A DNA stretch of 64,000 nt from Nemertoderma westbladi. Taxonomy: Eukaryota > Xenacoelomorpha > Nemertodermatida > Nemertodermatidae. A model generated the notes under the pieces. That model was not told the origin of the DNA. It saw only the letters and a program-made list of their open reading frames with translations, and made no database searches. The position numbers and the translations under genes are program-made. The stretch spans positions 27,488 to 91,487 of the forward strand of contig JAUCBJ010008282.1 of assembly GCA_032718475.1 (NCBI GenBank), read 5' to 3'. Of this stretch, positions 34,124-46,500 are shown in pieces (positions within the stretch are counted from its first letter, which is position 1; every line of letters begins with the position of its first letter).

Positions 34124-34873
34124 TATGCGCCGCGTATATACATATATATATCCAATAAGTGCCGTTACGTAACCAATTACACTATGGGTAAATCAGTTGG
34201 ATGTTGCCGAAAAACAGACCTCTCGAACCCCCCCGCTGCCTTCCAGCAGTTCAGGTTCGACTCTCTAGATCCCGTCTCTTCCTAACTATCCTCTAACCTA
34301 TTCCCATGCATAGCGCAAAACTTTGGAGATAAACTGGCTGTGACCAACTCACTTTTTGATGCCCAAACTACCCCCTTTACTCGTACTAAACTACAGTAGT
34401 TAGAAAGACCATAGTCTCAATGCTCGACTATACCAAACCCACAGGTTTGATAATCGAACATCACACATCACTGCAACTACTGAGTGGGGTCCGTGTACGC
34501 CCTGGTGCTACTAACCTTTAACACCTTAGTTGTACTGTTGGCACCAATCTGTGGAAGTTGCTAAACTCAATTTACACTCCTACATAATATAGCCGTCACC
34601 ATGGTTTCTAAATGCTATTTTCCAGGCTTCACGACTTTCAAATTACTGTATATCTATAGACGAATTCTAAAACGCGTCTATACATAGCGTCTGGAATTGT
34701 CTTGGGTTCACTTCTAATTTTTTAAAATTTTAAATTTTCCAAAAATTTTGAAAATAAAATTTTGTTTTGATACCCACCAGACAAAACTCAACGCAAATCA
34801 CCGCAAACCCGCTCCTATGCATTTCCTTGTATTTGCATACGAGGAATGCATACGAAGTGAGTTGCGTCCAACA
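34124..34873 (-). other. Spacer between pol and accessory gene of element C
   Basis: 750 bp without a frame. It contains one palindrome, CAAACCCACAGGTTTG at 34434-34449, flanked by further inverted bases. The hairpin minisatellite found in this position in element A is absent. Confidence 0.6.
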
Positions 34874-36377
34874 CTAATTCTGTTTTGAGGCAGGAGACAA
34901 ATTATAATCTCCCGTCTCGATGCGTGTCTCCTCTAATAACACGATATCTTGGACCGGTCGGTCCAAGGTGTGTAAACCATTAGTTTTACACTTCTTTGGG
35001 TGTGGACACTTGCACCTAATTTTCACAGTGACTGTGCGCACTATGTTTTGCACGTCTGGGTGTGTGTGCAAGATAACTCCCGTCTCCCAGTATTTTCTCT
35101 TAACAATTGGCTCGGTTATCAATACGTAATCTCCCCTTTGGAGACTCCGAACCGTTTTGTACCACTTTGTTCTGGTGGATATGGTGGGAAGATAGTATTC
35201 CCGCCAATATTCCCAGAATGTGTACGCGACTAATTGTGTCACCTTACGACTATACGACTATACGTCTTACGACTATATAGGTCGGCACTAATGGGTTCTG
35301 ATGCCGGCACAAGAAATGCTGGACTCTGCATTAGCAAATGATTCGGCGTTAATGCAACACCTTCTGGCAACATAGCTATCGGCCTCGAGTTTAGTGTATG
35401 CTCGATTTCGATGAAAGCTGTGACCAGCTCGTCGTCGGTAAGTTGTTTGTTTACAGGCAACGTCTTAGCAATGGCCTGTTTTACAGAGCGAACTAAACGC
35501 TCCCAACTTCCTCCTCTCCAAGGACTTTCTGGAGTATTAAATCTCCACTCTACTCTTTGCGGCAAAAGTGCTGCAGAAATTTCCTTATTCTGTGCCGCTT
35601 TATGAGCCGCGTTCAACTCGCTATTCCCTCCGACAAAGTTTGTACCCTTGTCAGAGTAGAACGCCTTTACTAGTCCTCTCCTGGCCATAAATCTCTTTAA
35701 GGCCAGGAGCAGAGATTTGGTGACATGTCTGCCACACGCTCAATGTGTATGGCTCTACTAGCCATGCATGTCAGTAGCAGACCCCATCGCTTGTGGGTCA
35801 GCCGTCCACTCTTTGCCTCAATCGGACCAAAACAATCCACCCCTGTGTTCGTAAAGGGTGGGTCATACGCCTGCACTCTCGCTTCCGGGAGTTCAGCCAT
35901 CTCCTATTCCAATACTCTGGCGTTCACTCTCTTGCAAACCAGACAGGCATCATACATTGTGCTGACTGCCCTGCTTGGCTGCAATAGAATGAATCGCTGT
36001 CTCGCTGCTGACAAACAGTGTAACCTTCCCGCGTGATGCAACCTCTTATGTATATCCCATAGAATCGCTCTTTGCAATTCTATTGGGTGACTAGGAATTA
36101 TCACTGGGAACCTAAACTGTGAGTTTATGTCGACAGTCTGGATTCTCGATCTATGACAAATTAAACCCTTATGGATTAATGGACTCCATTTTCTAAGGGG
36201 TTTATAGAGAACTGGTCGCTGAGCCGATAATAGATGGAATTCTTTAGGGAAGGCACACATTTGATAATGCTTCAAATGCTTTAATTCCGCTTGATCAATC
36301 TCATCCTCTGTCAGAGGTTGTTTCAATTTCCGAATTCGCTCGCTATTGGTGCTCGATGGTTCTCTCAAATGTTCCAA
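34874..36377 (-). pseudogene. pol: Pol of element C: integrase and DUF5641-like end
   Basis: Four fragments. 36377-35904 holds the integrase zinc-binding region (HKRLHH ... CLVCK) and ends at TAG 35904. 35900-35697 carries GVDCFGPI (first Asp). A shift near 35715 leads to 35688-35239 with SDKGTNF (second Asp; Lys where Asn is usual) and GSWERLV (Glu). Near 35255 a short tandem ACGACTAT duplication shifts the frame into 35242-34874, the YWREYYLPTI end domain. The catalytic Asp, Asp and Glu are all present but cannot be made as one protein. Confidence 0.85.
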
Positions 36378-36452
36378 ATGTTTTAAACAAAGGTACGAAA
36401 TATATTGGCTTAACCACGCAGTTCTTTTACAAATTGTCAGCCAAGAGGCAGA

Positions 36453-37490
36453 TTAATTTAGTAATTTGTCATAAACACTACATGGCTCTAATGCCAGCGA
36501 CGGTTGTCCGCTAACTAATGGAAGTATCGAATCCAAACCCGCAGGTTTGGAAACCAAAGGCTCCATTTTGTCGGTCATTTTCTGTCCGTCCTTTACCAAT
36601 TGTGACTCTGGTTTAGTCTGTAAGGGTGGTTTTACGTCATAACTTACCCTTCCTGACCTAGTAGTCATGTAAGTCTGTTGGTCTGACAGGTCTCCGGGCC
36701 GCTCCAATGACTCTTCAGGCCGCTCCAATGACTCTTCAGGCCGCTCCAATGACTTAAGTTTGGCTTTAGACTTCGACTTAGAGACTTTCTCCACCTTGAC
36801 TTCTGCATCTTCAGGCATCGGATTGGTCACTATCTTTAGTCGCTCTGGCCAATGTTCCTGTGTCCTCGTTAGAAAATCAGGTCCATGCAACCAAAACTCC
36901 TGCGACTCTTCCTGACAGAATTCCGCCGGCATTGCACCTCTTGAAGTTATGTCGGCCGGGTTTAACACTCCCGGACAATGTCTCCATTGTTCCTTCGTCG
37001 AAAAGTCGACTATCTGAGCGCGTCTATTGGCCACAAATGTCTTTAGTGCAATATTGTCGGCCGCAATGTATACTAACACCAAGGATGCGTCCGTCCAATA
37101 GAATAAGGTCAATGTCGTGTCTAACTCCTCTGTTATCTGCTTACTTACCTCGACTGAAACCACAGCCGCCTGTAACTCTGCACGAGGGACAGTCATGTAT
37201 TTGACCGGCATTGTCTTTGATCTAGAAGTCACAAAGGCCGTCTCAAATTTATCCTGACTCACCTCTCGGCGAAGGTAGGCTACCATACCAAAGCCGGTGT
37301 CACTTGCGTCACTGAACAGGTGGAGTTCGAGATCAGCTGGGAATACCAGCTGATTCGGAAAGTAGGAATGGGTACATCTATATTTTTCAATAGAAGTAAC
37401 TCGGCTTCCCACTCCCTCCACTGCTTTGCATGTATAGGAGATATTGGTTCGTCCCACTCTATGTCGGACAACCAAATTTTCCTCATGCAA
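36453..37490 (-). pseudogene. pol: Pol of element C: RNase H
   Basis: Enters from the RT fragment by a one-base shift near 37370. Contains LHLFSDASDTGFG, FYWTDASLVL and WRHCPGVLNPADITSRG, the usual BEL/Pao RNase H blocks, then a linker with three ERPEESL repeats. Ends at TAA 36453; the same phase is open beyond it into the integrase, so this is a single nonsense change. Confidence 0.88.
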
Positions 37491-40015
37491 GCTCGTGCCT
37501 GTAATATTACCGGACTGATAAAGTTCATCGGGTCAAATAGTCTACTTAACGTCGATAAGCAAATTCTCTTAGTCAAAACTTTGTCTGGGCTACTGGGCTC
37601 AAATCTAACTCTTACCTGGAATTTATCTGTGTTCGGATTCCAAGCGAGTCCCAGTACTCGCGCCATGGGGATTGGTTCTACCCCCAATTCTATGTCTCCG
37701 CTCCCGCGATCCTTTACCGGGAACAACTCTAATAGGGCCTCCGAGTTCATAGTGAACTTGGTCAGAGGAAAACCCCCTGTAGCCAAGCACTCTTGTAGGC
37801 CGTGAGCCACTTCTATGGCTTGTTCCACCGTGTCCTTGGACACCAATCCGTCGTCCATATAGAAGTTTCTCAAGATGGACTCGATAACCTCTACTGGATA
37901 CTTACCAATTTGGGCTGTTGCCGTTTTCTTTAAAACAAACACCGTGCCATTTGGACTATCGCGGGCGCCAAATATCCTAACGTACATCTGGTATGTAACC
38001 ACTGGGCCGGATAAGTCTTCATTCTCGTACCAGAGAAAGCGAAGGCTATCCTGGTCTTCCTTACAGGCTCTTACCTGGTGGAACATCGCCTCGATGTCAC
38101 AAGTAAATGCGAATCGCCGCTGTCTAAAACGCAACAGTATTCCAATCAAATAATTTGTCAGGTTGGGACCATCCATCAACTCTGAATTCAGGGACATACC
38201 TCTATAGACTGCTGCGCAGTCGTTGACAACTCGGACTTTGTCAGGCTTGTCAGGGTGAGTCACATAGTGGTGTGGAAGGTAATAAGTCTGGTCTGTCACT
38301 AAGTCAGGGTCCTCTACCTTCCCAGCAAATCTCTTGGCAAAATAGTTGTTGATCTGGGCGCAATACTTCTCCCTAATATCCGGATTCTTCAACAACCGAG
38401 CCCTTACTCCGTTTAATCTTTTCAAGGCTAAGTTGTAGTTGTTCTCCAACTTAGGAGGTTGTCGACGCCACAACATTCCAACTTCAAAATGTCCAGTCGG
38501 TAGTAGACGTATGGTATCTTCCATCATCTCCAGCGACCGTTTCTCATCAGTAGACATGGTTAGGTCATATCCACCGGGTTCCATTGCGTCCCTATCCAGC
38601 CATTCGACGGTTCTGGCTCCTGTCTCGAGGTCCTGGCGTATCAATTCCTTCTGTAGCTCCTCCTCACTGTATTGGAAAATGTCTAGGTCTCGATATTTAG
38701 CCACTTGACCCTCCACTATGTCGGTATAAGTCAAAACGTTACTCAAATAGGTAGCGTGGGCCGCTGAACCAGACCCACGGGTCTGATAACAGTAGTCCTC
38801 GGGTTCACTATCTGTCCGGTTGTTGTGAAGTGGTTCCGACAACCTAACATTATCGGGAATCAACTCCTTGTCCGACTCGCTAAAGTCACTATAGTGGTCA
38901 ATACAGGTTCTCCTAAACTCGTCTATGTCTGGTGGTTCTACTAACGGTGGTTCAGTTATAGGCTGTAATTCGTCGTATCTATCCATTGGCTTGTCGCCAC
39001 CTGTAGACTCATAAGACATGGGTACTCTTGTATACCAACCTAATATAGTCCTATGGGCATGTGGTCCATTGACATGCGGCTCAGCTGGTCTCGTTTCCCA
39101 TATTTGGTGTGCGATCAGCTGTTCTGCACCAATCAACATAGAAACATTCCTATAACCTACCTGGTGTCTCGGTACCCTGAGCTTGTCAAAATACTCCTGT
39201 GCTATGGGACTCATCGGCGGCACCTTACCTAACTGCCTGCCGAATCCCTTCATAGCTAGACACTTAAATCCTACCAAAGGCAAAGCTTTTCGTTCTTGTC
39301 GAGTGTGTTGGTCTCTCGGAAGTAGGGAGTCTAGTTCTACCGAAATTCTGTGTCCCTTGAGGTCCCCTACCCCGTGCATAGACTTCAACTCTATTTGGAT
39401 TTCCTCGGCATCCTGGAAGCTAGAAACGGCTCTCGCCACTTCCTCGTCGATATAAGATAATGTGGACGCAGTGTCCAACATCACATATATTCTCTTCGAT
39501 CCCTTATCGCCAGTAAGTTTCACCGGAATCATGCTAAATATTTCCGACGTGGCCGATGATAAATACGTCCGCGTGCTGGTCGATGAACTATCCGCAGTGA
39601 AACCTTGGCAGGTCACCTCTCTTGTGCTCAACTCGCCATCCTCGTCCGACGAACCTGGTTGGTAACCATCGTCCTGAATGCCGGTATACGTATTCCTTCT
39701 TATCGATACGGGTTCTTTGCTCCCCTTCCTGTGAGGATTTCGCTGTAAGTAACGGTCCGTTGGGGTATGGAAATCCGCATGTAGCAACTTGTGATGTAGT
39801 CTGCCGCATTCCATGCATCCGTCCTTGCTGTTCGGGCACTGCCGCCGTACATGGCCTGGCGCAAGACATGCCCAACAGGTGTCCAACGTCCGCACTTGAA
39901 CTCTTCTCTGTTCCGAATTTAATTCTTTGAACCTTCTGCAACTATCTAACTTATGGTCGTCAGATCTTACCTCCTTTAGTAAACAGTATTGGCAACCTAC
40001 AAATCCATCCGGCAA
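37280..40015 (-). pseudogene. pol: Pol of element C: zinc knuckles, protease, reverse transcriptase
   Basis: Same phase as gag, separated from it only by TGA 40064-40066. Starts with Cys/His motifs including CWACLAPGHVRRQC (about 39890-39840), then an aspartic protease whose active-site triplet reads DTA (39467-39475) rather than DTG or DSG. Reverse transcriptase has FTCDIEAMFHQV and YMDD at 37850-37861. The displayed start at 40015 is a TTG and not a real initiator. Length to the frameshift is normal for this part of BEL/Pao pol. Confidence 0.9.
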
Positions 40016-40063
40016 CTCCTGTTGCTTTAACCTAGGTCTATCTAACCGCTCACCTGACCATAC

Positions 40064-40909
40064 TCACGAGTCTGATCTAAAGGCTGGTGTACTCGAATTA
40101 TATCTGTCTACTAAGTTATAAGTCACAGTGGTCCTGTCATCGTCAAAACTTACCATAGACTTACCGGTAACAGGTTTAGACTCTCTCATATTCTCTTCTG
40201 AGAAGTTTGATTTCATCTCTGCTACTGCGTCTGTGGCTATCATGTCATGAATATGCTGAAGTGTCAATACTTTACCTTGGCCCTCCAACTTATTATCTAA
40301 TTTGCGCCATTTCTGTCTGTAACACATGTTTAAACGTCTTATTACGCTCTTCAAAACTTCGGCGTGATCACCATGATGAGGTAGATTCACCGTCCTCAAG
40401 ATGTCCAATGCGTTCAAAATAGCGTTCGCTAAGTTCAACAGCTCTAACGGAGTTGTAATCCTTCCGCCCTTACCCAAGTCTTCTACTATCGACTGCGCCA
40501 TCTTGGTTTTATTCCCGTAGATGTCACTAAGCGTCTTCATCGCTAACTCGAATGCTCTTTCGTTGCCGACGAAGTTATCAGCAATGGCTCTAGGTTCTCG
40601 ATGGAGCATCTGAAGCAAATAGTTGAACTTCTCGTTGGGAGTAAAGGTGCTGTTGGTTAGCTGCTCGTCGACATAGGTTTTAAAGGTCCTCCAGTGCTTA
40701 TGGTTACCCATAAACTTCTGGGGTTGTTGCGTCGGCAGTCCTTGCCTAGCAGCAAACTTACCTATGTCCCTAAGGGTTGCGTCGTTCCGGGTTAACAAAT
40801 GGTTTAGTTCCGCAGGGTTGTTAAGTGTGGTCCTTTCCCGGTGGTTCAAACTTACCTGCTCCGTGTCTGTCCTTCTTTCCTTATAGTTTCGGGACTTCTG
40901 ACGTCTCAT
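40064..40909 (-). pseudogene. gag: Gag of element C: capsid-like DUF1759 domain
   Basis: Frame open also upstream of the ATG at 40909, to about 41170. Contains KFMGNHKHWRTFKTYV, a LLQMLHREPRAIADNFV helix block and SDIYGNKTKMAQSIV, the BEL/Pao capsid-like pattern. Ends at TGA 40064, which can come from CGA. Joined to the coiled-coil part upstream only across a one-base shift near 41175. Confidence 0.85.
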
Positions 40910-41169
40910 GTCTTCCTCTTCATCGCTTGACTCGGTGTCAGTCCTTAGCGCTCGCGATGGTTTGCGCGCCGAGGCCCTGATCCAAGCATCTTGTATAAAT
41001 TTCTCGGCTGAGTTTTCGAAATTGGGATTATGGATATTCGGGACAGGCGTCCTTACCTGAGGTCTATGTGGTATAGTTTCCTCCGATATGCGTACTCGTT
41101 GACTAGGCTGGACTTTATCTGACTCAGGCCTGCTAGGATTAGAATTACTTCTTACCTGGGCTGCTTCCT

Positions 41170-42468
41170 TTACCGTAGGTTGCTAAGCATGTCCGTTATA
41201 GGTTGGATGTGCGGTGATATAGCTTGCGCTAAACTAGCACTTAACTCATCCCTCGTAATAAATTCCTGGCTAGGGTTCTGTTGTATAGTCGGCTCTATCT
41301 GAGTAATCCGCTGTCTCTCATATGATCCCTCTTCCGGTTTAACCCGGAAGTTCTCTGTCGAACTGGGTCGGCGCTCCGTCCGTGTATTCCAAAACCGCGG
41401 GTTCGGTTCGCCAAATACTCGGCTCGTCGGAGTTTCTTCTCTAAATTCTTCATTGTCACGTTCGGTATGTAGTGGTGCGGTGCGATGATGCCGCGGATTC
41501 TGCGCGATAGGTGAAGCACTAATACCAACTGGCGTGCGATATGTAGAGAACGGTTTAGCGATCCGTGTACTCGTAATAGCTGGTCCGGGTATAGGAATTC
41601 TGGTCGTCGTCGACTCGCGTATGGTCGGAGTTCTCGCTTCCTGTTCGGCCTTCTGCAGTGCGAACAGTTCTCGCAACTCGTTCCCTACACACGCCCCACA
41701 TTCTTCGATCATTCGCATCCCCTTCTCGGCGATTTCGTTCGCCTTCCTAGTCCGTTCTTCGCTCTCTAAACTTAATCTCGCACTTTCCAACTGCGCCAGT
41801 TTACGTTCTTCTTCTTCCCTCGCTCGTCTCGCTGCGCCATCTTCTTCCACACGCGCCTTTTCTTCATACAACGCTTGTCGCTCTTTCTCGATCTCGAGTT
41901 CGCGTTCCTTGCGTTCGCGTTCAAGTTCGAGTTCGCGTTTCTTCTGTTCGCGTTCGAGCTGGAGTTCGCGTTCTTTCTGCTCGCGTTCAAGTTCGAGTTC
42001 GCGTTCCTTGCGTTCGCGTTCAAGCTGGAGTTCGCGTTCCTTCTGCTCACGTTCCGCTTGCTCACGCTTACCTTTATCTTCCAGCTCGCGCAACTTCGCG
42101 TCTAACTTACGTGTTCGCTCCGTTTCCCGCTCTGCTTCCTTCTGTGCTTCCGATGCACGCAAAACTTCCGCCTGTTGTTCGTCCAGTCGGCGTCTTCTCT
42201 CCTCCGCCGAGTTGTGAGAAACAAGGGATCTAGCACATATAACCTTACCTCGCGCGTGACTAACCTGGGAATCGCCACTGTGTCTAGATGTATCATCGGG
42301 TGGAGTTAGCGTTCTCTGTTGGATGTTCTCCGTCGTCGGTAGCACCTGGCCCGGTACCACCACTCCACTCTGCATTAGCCAGCTAGTAACTTCCCTCTGA
42401 TACCTGCGCTCCTCCTTATCTTGGATCTCTTCTCGCCCCACTAAGTCTCTCAACTCTGCGTCACTCAC
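41170..42468 (-). pseudogene. gag: Gag of element C: long charged coiled coil
   Basis: Same phase as the N-terminal gag fragment, from which only TAG 42502-42504 separates it. The middle (about 42110-41740) is a heptad-rich helix of repeated ERKERELELEREQ units, then a Ser/Thr/Pro-rich linker. It corresponds in position to the Ala-rich coiled coil of the left element. Likely drives Gag multimerisation. Ends at TAA 41170 after a frame change near 41175. Confidence 0.8.
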
Positions 42469-42501
42469 CTGAGTCGCCTGCGCTTGTGATGCCCATAGCA
42501 G

Positions 42502-43023
42502 CTAGTTCTCCGTCCTAACTCGTCGGAATCGCTCCGATAACGTGCGGTGCTCCAACAAGGCTGCTAAAACCCTGTCGTAAATCCTCGTCGCCACGTCGCT
42601 CGACTGAGACTCTACTGCCTTCTTCGCTAGGACTGCAAGCTCCTCTGTCTGCTTGAATAACGCTGAGTTATATCCTCTTCTAATCTCTACTAACCCTTCC
42701 CTTCCGATGTTCGCTGAGTCGGCTAACATCTTCCTTACCTTGTCCGTCATCCGAGTTATATGTCCAGCATGCGCGCGAAGTTTCTTCTTTATCGCGATGT
42801 CAAGTACTCTCTCGCTTACCTGACTTACACTTGGTGGACTTGAAGGATTATTTCGGGAACTACGGGTACTTCTAACAGCCGCTGGGACCACGGCATTTAC
42901 CATACCCACAGGTCTGGAAACCGGGCTCCGGGCTCTCGCTTCTGCTACACTACCCTCCCTATCACTCACCTCTGTCCGGGCTGCTATGCAGTCCTTCCTT
43001 ACAGTAGCGGTAGGGGATCCTAA
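42502..43023 (-). pseudogene. gag: Gag of element C: N-terminal part below the copia insertion
   Basis: Continues the frame started at 48608, cut by copia at 43024. Basic and helical, with no family I recognise (blocks such as KKLRAHAGHITRMTDKVRKM). A palindrome copy at 42901-42916 is read as part of the protein. Ends at TAG 42502, explainable as CAG to TAG. Confidence 0.8.
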
Positions 43024-43166
43024 TGTGAATGATAAACAATATGGTATAACAGGCACGGATAAAAGTATAATATGCCAGACTCTCAACCATCAGACAACCG
43101 GTACCGGTACGGCCATCACCATATCCTTAGTGGCAGCTCACATACAGTATATCATACAGTTTTACA
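43024..43166 (-). repeat. 3' LTR of copia (143 bp)
   Basis: TG...CA ends; matches 48269-48411 except around 43161-43163 (TTT versus ATA). Holds the palindrome ACCGGTACCGGT. No long polypurine tract abuts it; the nearest purine run on the minus strand, GGTGATGGGAATA, is about 20 bases away. Confidence 0.95.
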
Positions 43167-43225
43167 AAACACATAAATATAAGGTATTCCCATCACCATA
43201 TTGAAGGTTAATAATATTAAGTCTC

Positions 43226-43564
43226 TCAGTTTTTGGCGAATTGCCATTTAAGTTTGTTAAAATAAGCGTTTTCACTTACTGCTAACTTCAGTGGGGATGA
43301 GTTTACTCCTTGCTTTGTGAGAGTATTAGCTAGTTGATCGTGAGTTGGTATCCAATGGACGGCTGTAAGTTCGTTTTTATGCAGCATCTCTCGTAGAATA
43401 GCGATATCTATGCGAAGACGTTTATCTTCAATCGATGTAGTTGAGTGTACCGCATTGAACATTGAGTTATTGTCAGTTAGGAGAGTTATGGGTGGTGATC
43501 TCCCAAGTAGTTCTGATATTAAATAAGCTAAGAGGAAAGCGCATTCAACAGCTTCTGTTCCCAT
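43226..43564 (-). pseudogene. Copia RNase H C-terminal fragment
   Basis: 112 codons continuing the polyprotein after a one-base shift at the T4 run 43588-43591. Contains the LLTDNNSMFNAV and HWIPTHDQLANTLTK blocks typical of the end of copia RNase H. Stop at 43226, about 60 bp before the LTR. Confidence 0.88.
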
Positions 43565-46500
43565 GACAGTCTCAGCAGCGAAGGTACTTTTACTACACGA
43601 CGAAGATGTTTACTTTGCCACGATACCAATGATGTTCTCCCATTAGATCCTAATAGAAATACTAAATATCCTCCTTGAGTCCCTCCATCAGGCAAGTTTC
43701 CTAAGCTAGCATCACTATAACAAAGCAATTCGATATTATTAACATCTCCCAAGTTCGATAGGTGAATATCAATGGTTTCTGTCTTCAATTTCTTGACAAC
43801 TTTGTTTGCTCTTTGGAGATCTTTTACTGTGGTAGTAGTCTTTGAGAGACAAGCTAATTGACATGAGTCGAAACTGACATCAGGTCTTGACTGAGTTGTA
43901 GCCCAGTTAAGTTGACCAATCATAGTCTTATATAATTTAAGTTCATCATTGTCCAACAACCTATCAGAGATATACATAGGCTTTTCATCAACAATATTAT
44001 CAGGAAGGATGTTGTTATAGTCACTAGTTTTCATTTCCGCAATGTAATGACCTAGACTTACAATTATGCCTGATTTTCTCTGCATTAATTCTAGGCCGAG
44101 GTACTTCATATTGATCTTAGAATCAGATCCGACAATAAACACAGTGTATAATTTTTGTATTATTAATGTAAACATTTCATTGCCGCCCCACAAGAAATCA
44201 TCTACATGACAACAGATAATTCCATTCAGATGTCCATTTCTCCAATGGAAGAATATGGCTGGATCCACACTTGATTTTTTTAGACCTAAGTTTTCAAATT
44301 CCTTCATTACCCTAAGGTACCACTGTCTACCAGATTCATTGAGTCCATAGACACAATGGTTCAATTTCCACAGTTTAGATGTATTAGCCTCTTTGGGTGG
44401 TTTAATGTATACATCACGTGCCATGGGCATTCCTTGCAAATAAGCACTTTTTATGTCAATGGCATTCATGTCCCACTGCATTGTTGACAATATAGTTAAG
44501 CATATTCTTAATGATTGCTTGCAGCAGGTAGGAGAGTCAGTCACAGTTTTTACAATATCCTCGAACCCACGAGCACATAAACGTGCTTTAACTTTAATGA
44601 TGTCTCCTTTTAATTTTTCTGTGATAACCCACCTAGTCGATATTGTATGCTGCCCATTGTCACTTATTTCAGTGTATGTTTTCATATCTGACCACTTCTG
44701 CATCTCTTCTTTCTTAGCTGTTGCAATTTGATCCTCTCTGCCATCACGGACATGAAGAACTAGAACATCATCATTACTAACAGGTATAGAATCAATGTTG
44801 TCTTCATGACTACCTTTTGATTCAGAACTAATATCACTGCTTTCATTTTGTGTTTGGTTTGAACTTTCATCATCATAATCAGACATCGCACTACTTATAT
44901 TCTTCTTCCAATCAGTAATGTCATCTCTGAAACTTTTAGAAAACTTATTTCCATCTTCATCTTTAAGATTCCACCAATGCCAATAGTTACCTGTTCGTTT
45001 ACCGCCTCTACTTATTACAGTAGCAGATTTCCATTCTCCGGAGTTATTATCTTTGTAGAGAATGTTGTCTTTAACTTTAGGCATTTTTGACAGTGGTATA
45101 GCTGATGGTATAGGTTTGTTGGATAGGTTAGAGGTTGATTTAGATCTACAAGCTTCACTATTGAAGGATGGCATTTTGTCATCAATTTGGTGTACAGTAT
45201 CATCTACATCATCATCATCATTATTGCTTCTACAAACATTATTATATTGGCCAGTATCATTTTCTATATAATTTCTGATGGTATCAACATTGACATCATT
45301 GACTGGCATTAACCTACATGGATGAACTCTCAAGTATTGCCCACCATGTTTAACTAGAACAAGTTTAACATCAGTACCCAAGACAGTTGCAGGGCCCCTC
45401 CAAAATGTGGTATTCGTGCGTTTATAATATACTTGTTCACCTATAGAGAATACATAATCAGAATAGTTTCTGTGTTTTCGACTTAGTGCTCTTCTAAGTT
45501 TTTCACAACTCTCTTGTTTAAGAAATGCCTCTCTAGCAGTGTGCAAAGCATTTAGATTGTCACGCACAATTTGACTTCCACAGACTGGATCATTTGCAGG
45601 AATAGAATTGTCGAAGCTGATAGGGTAATTTGGGTTTTTACCGAAAACCAGTTGGTTGGGTGTAAAGCCATAAACATTTATGAGGGAATTCTTGGCGGAA
45701 ACAGCCCAGTGGATGGCCAATGTGAGGTCAAACTGTGTTTGGTATATAATTTTCTCCAGACAACCCGCCAGTATTGCATTGTGCCTTTCGACGAGACCAT
45801 TAGACCATGGACTTTCAGCTGCAGTTGTGATAACTTTTATATTAAATTTATCGCAAAGTTCAAGAAATTCTTCATTATTAAACTCACCACCATTGTCTGA
45901 GAGGAATTTGTTTGGTGAGCCAAAAATACGAATCCAGCATTCTAGAATATTTTTGACTACAGTTTCTTTCCTTTTGTTAGTGATAATAGCAGCTTGACAA
46001 TATCTGGTGGCATGATCGACCATATTCAATATGTAAATTCCAGGACGAAATAATTTCAAGTCCATTCCCACTGTTTCATTAAATGATTTTGCCAATGGAA
46101 ACCCTACAATTGGTTTTAGTGGTAACTTTCTGAAACGTTTACAGATATCACATTGACTGCTGACATCATCTACAATTTTAGTGATACTGATATTAATTGG
46201 ATTGTCACTAGCTTTAGATATCAAATCTTTGAGACGATCAGATGTTGGATGTGCTAATTGTTTGTGAAGTTTAGATATTTTCCTGTGAAGATCATTATTA
46301 CTGTCAGAATGTGTAAATGGTGAGGTAAACAGAATCTGATTTACCGTTGTGACCATAATATCGTCTGTACGTGACAGGGAAAGACAATAGTGACCTGTAG
46401 AAGAAACTATTAAATCAGTATTTTCACCAAGTAATTCAATTGTATCATTAGCTAAATTGATTTTACCTCCACCTTTCTTCATAGAAGTACGTGAAAGTAG

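Larger units (their letters stand above)
30263..42916. repeat. Dispersed 16-bp palindrome family in element C (eight sites)
   Basis: CAAACCC-RC-RGGTTTG type sites at 30263, 31748 (CAAACCCGCGGGTTTG, perfect), 33342, 34434, 36534, 38770 (CAGACCCACGGGTCTG), 41390 (two mismatches) and 42901. Six lie in coding sequence and two in spacers. At 33342 the flanks extend the stem (GGGACTCG ... CGAGTCCC). None seen elsewhere in the window. Confidence 0.85.

Noticed and set aside
41534-42217. Plus-strand Ser/Arg-rich frame of 227 codons
   Set aside because: Antisense of the ERE/KEREL coiled coil of gag; composition mirrors that repeat.
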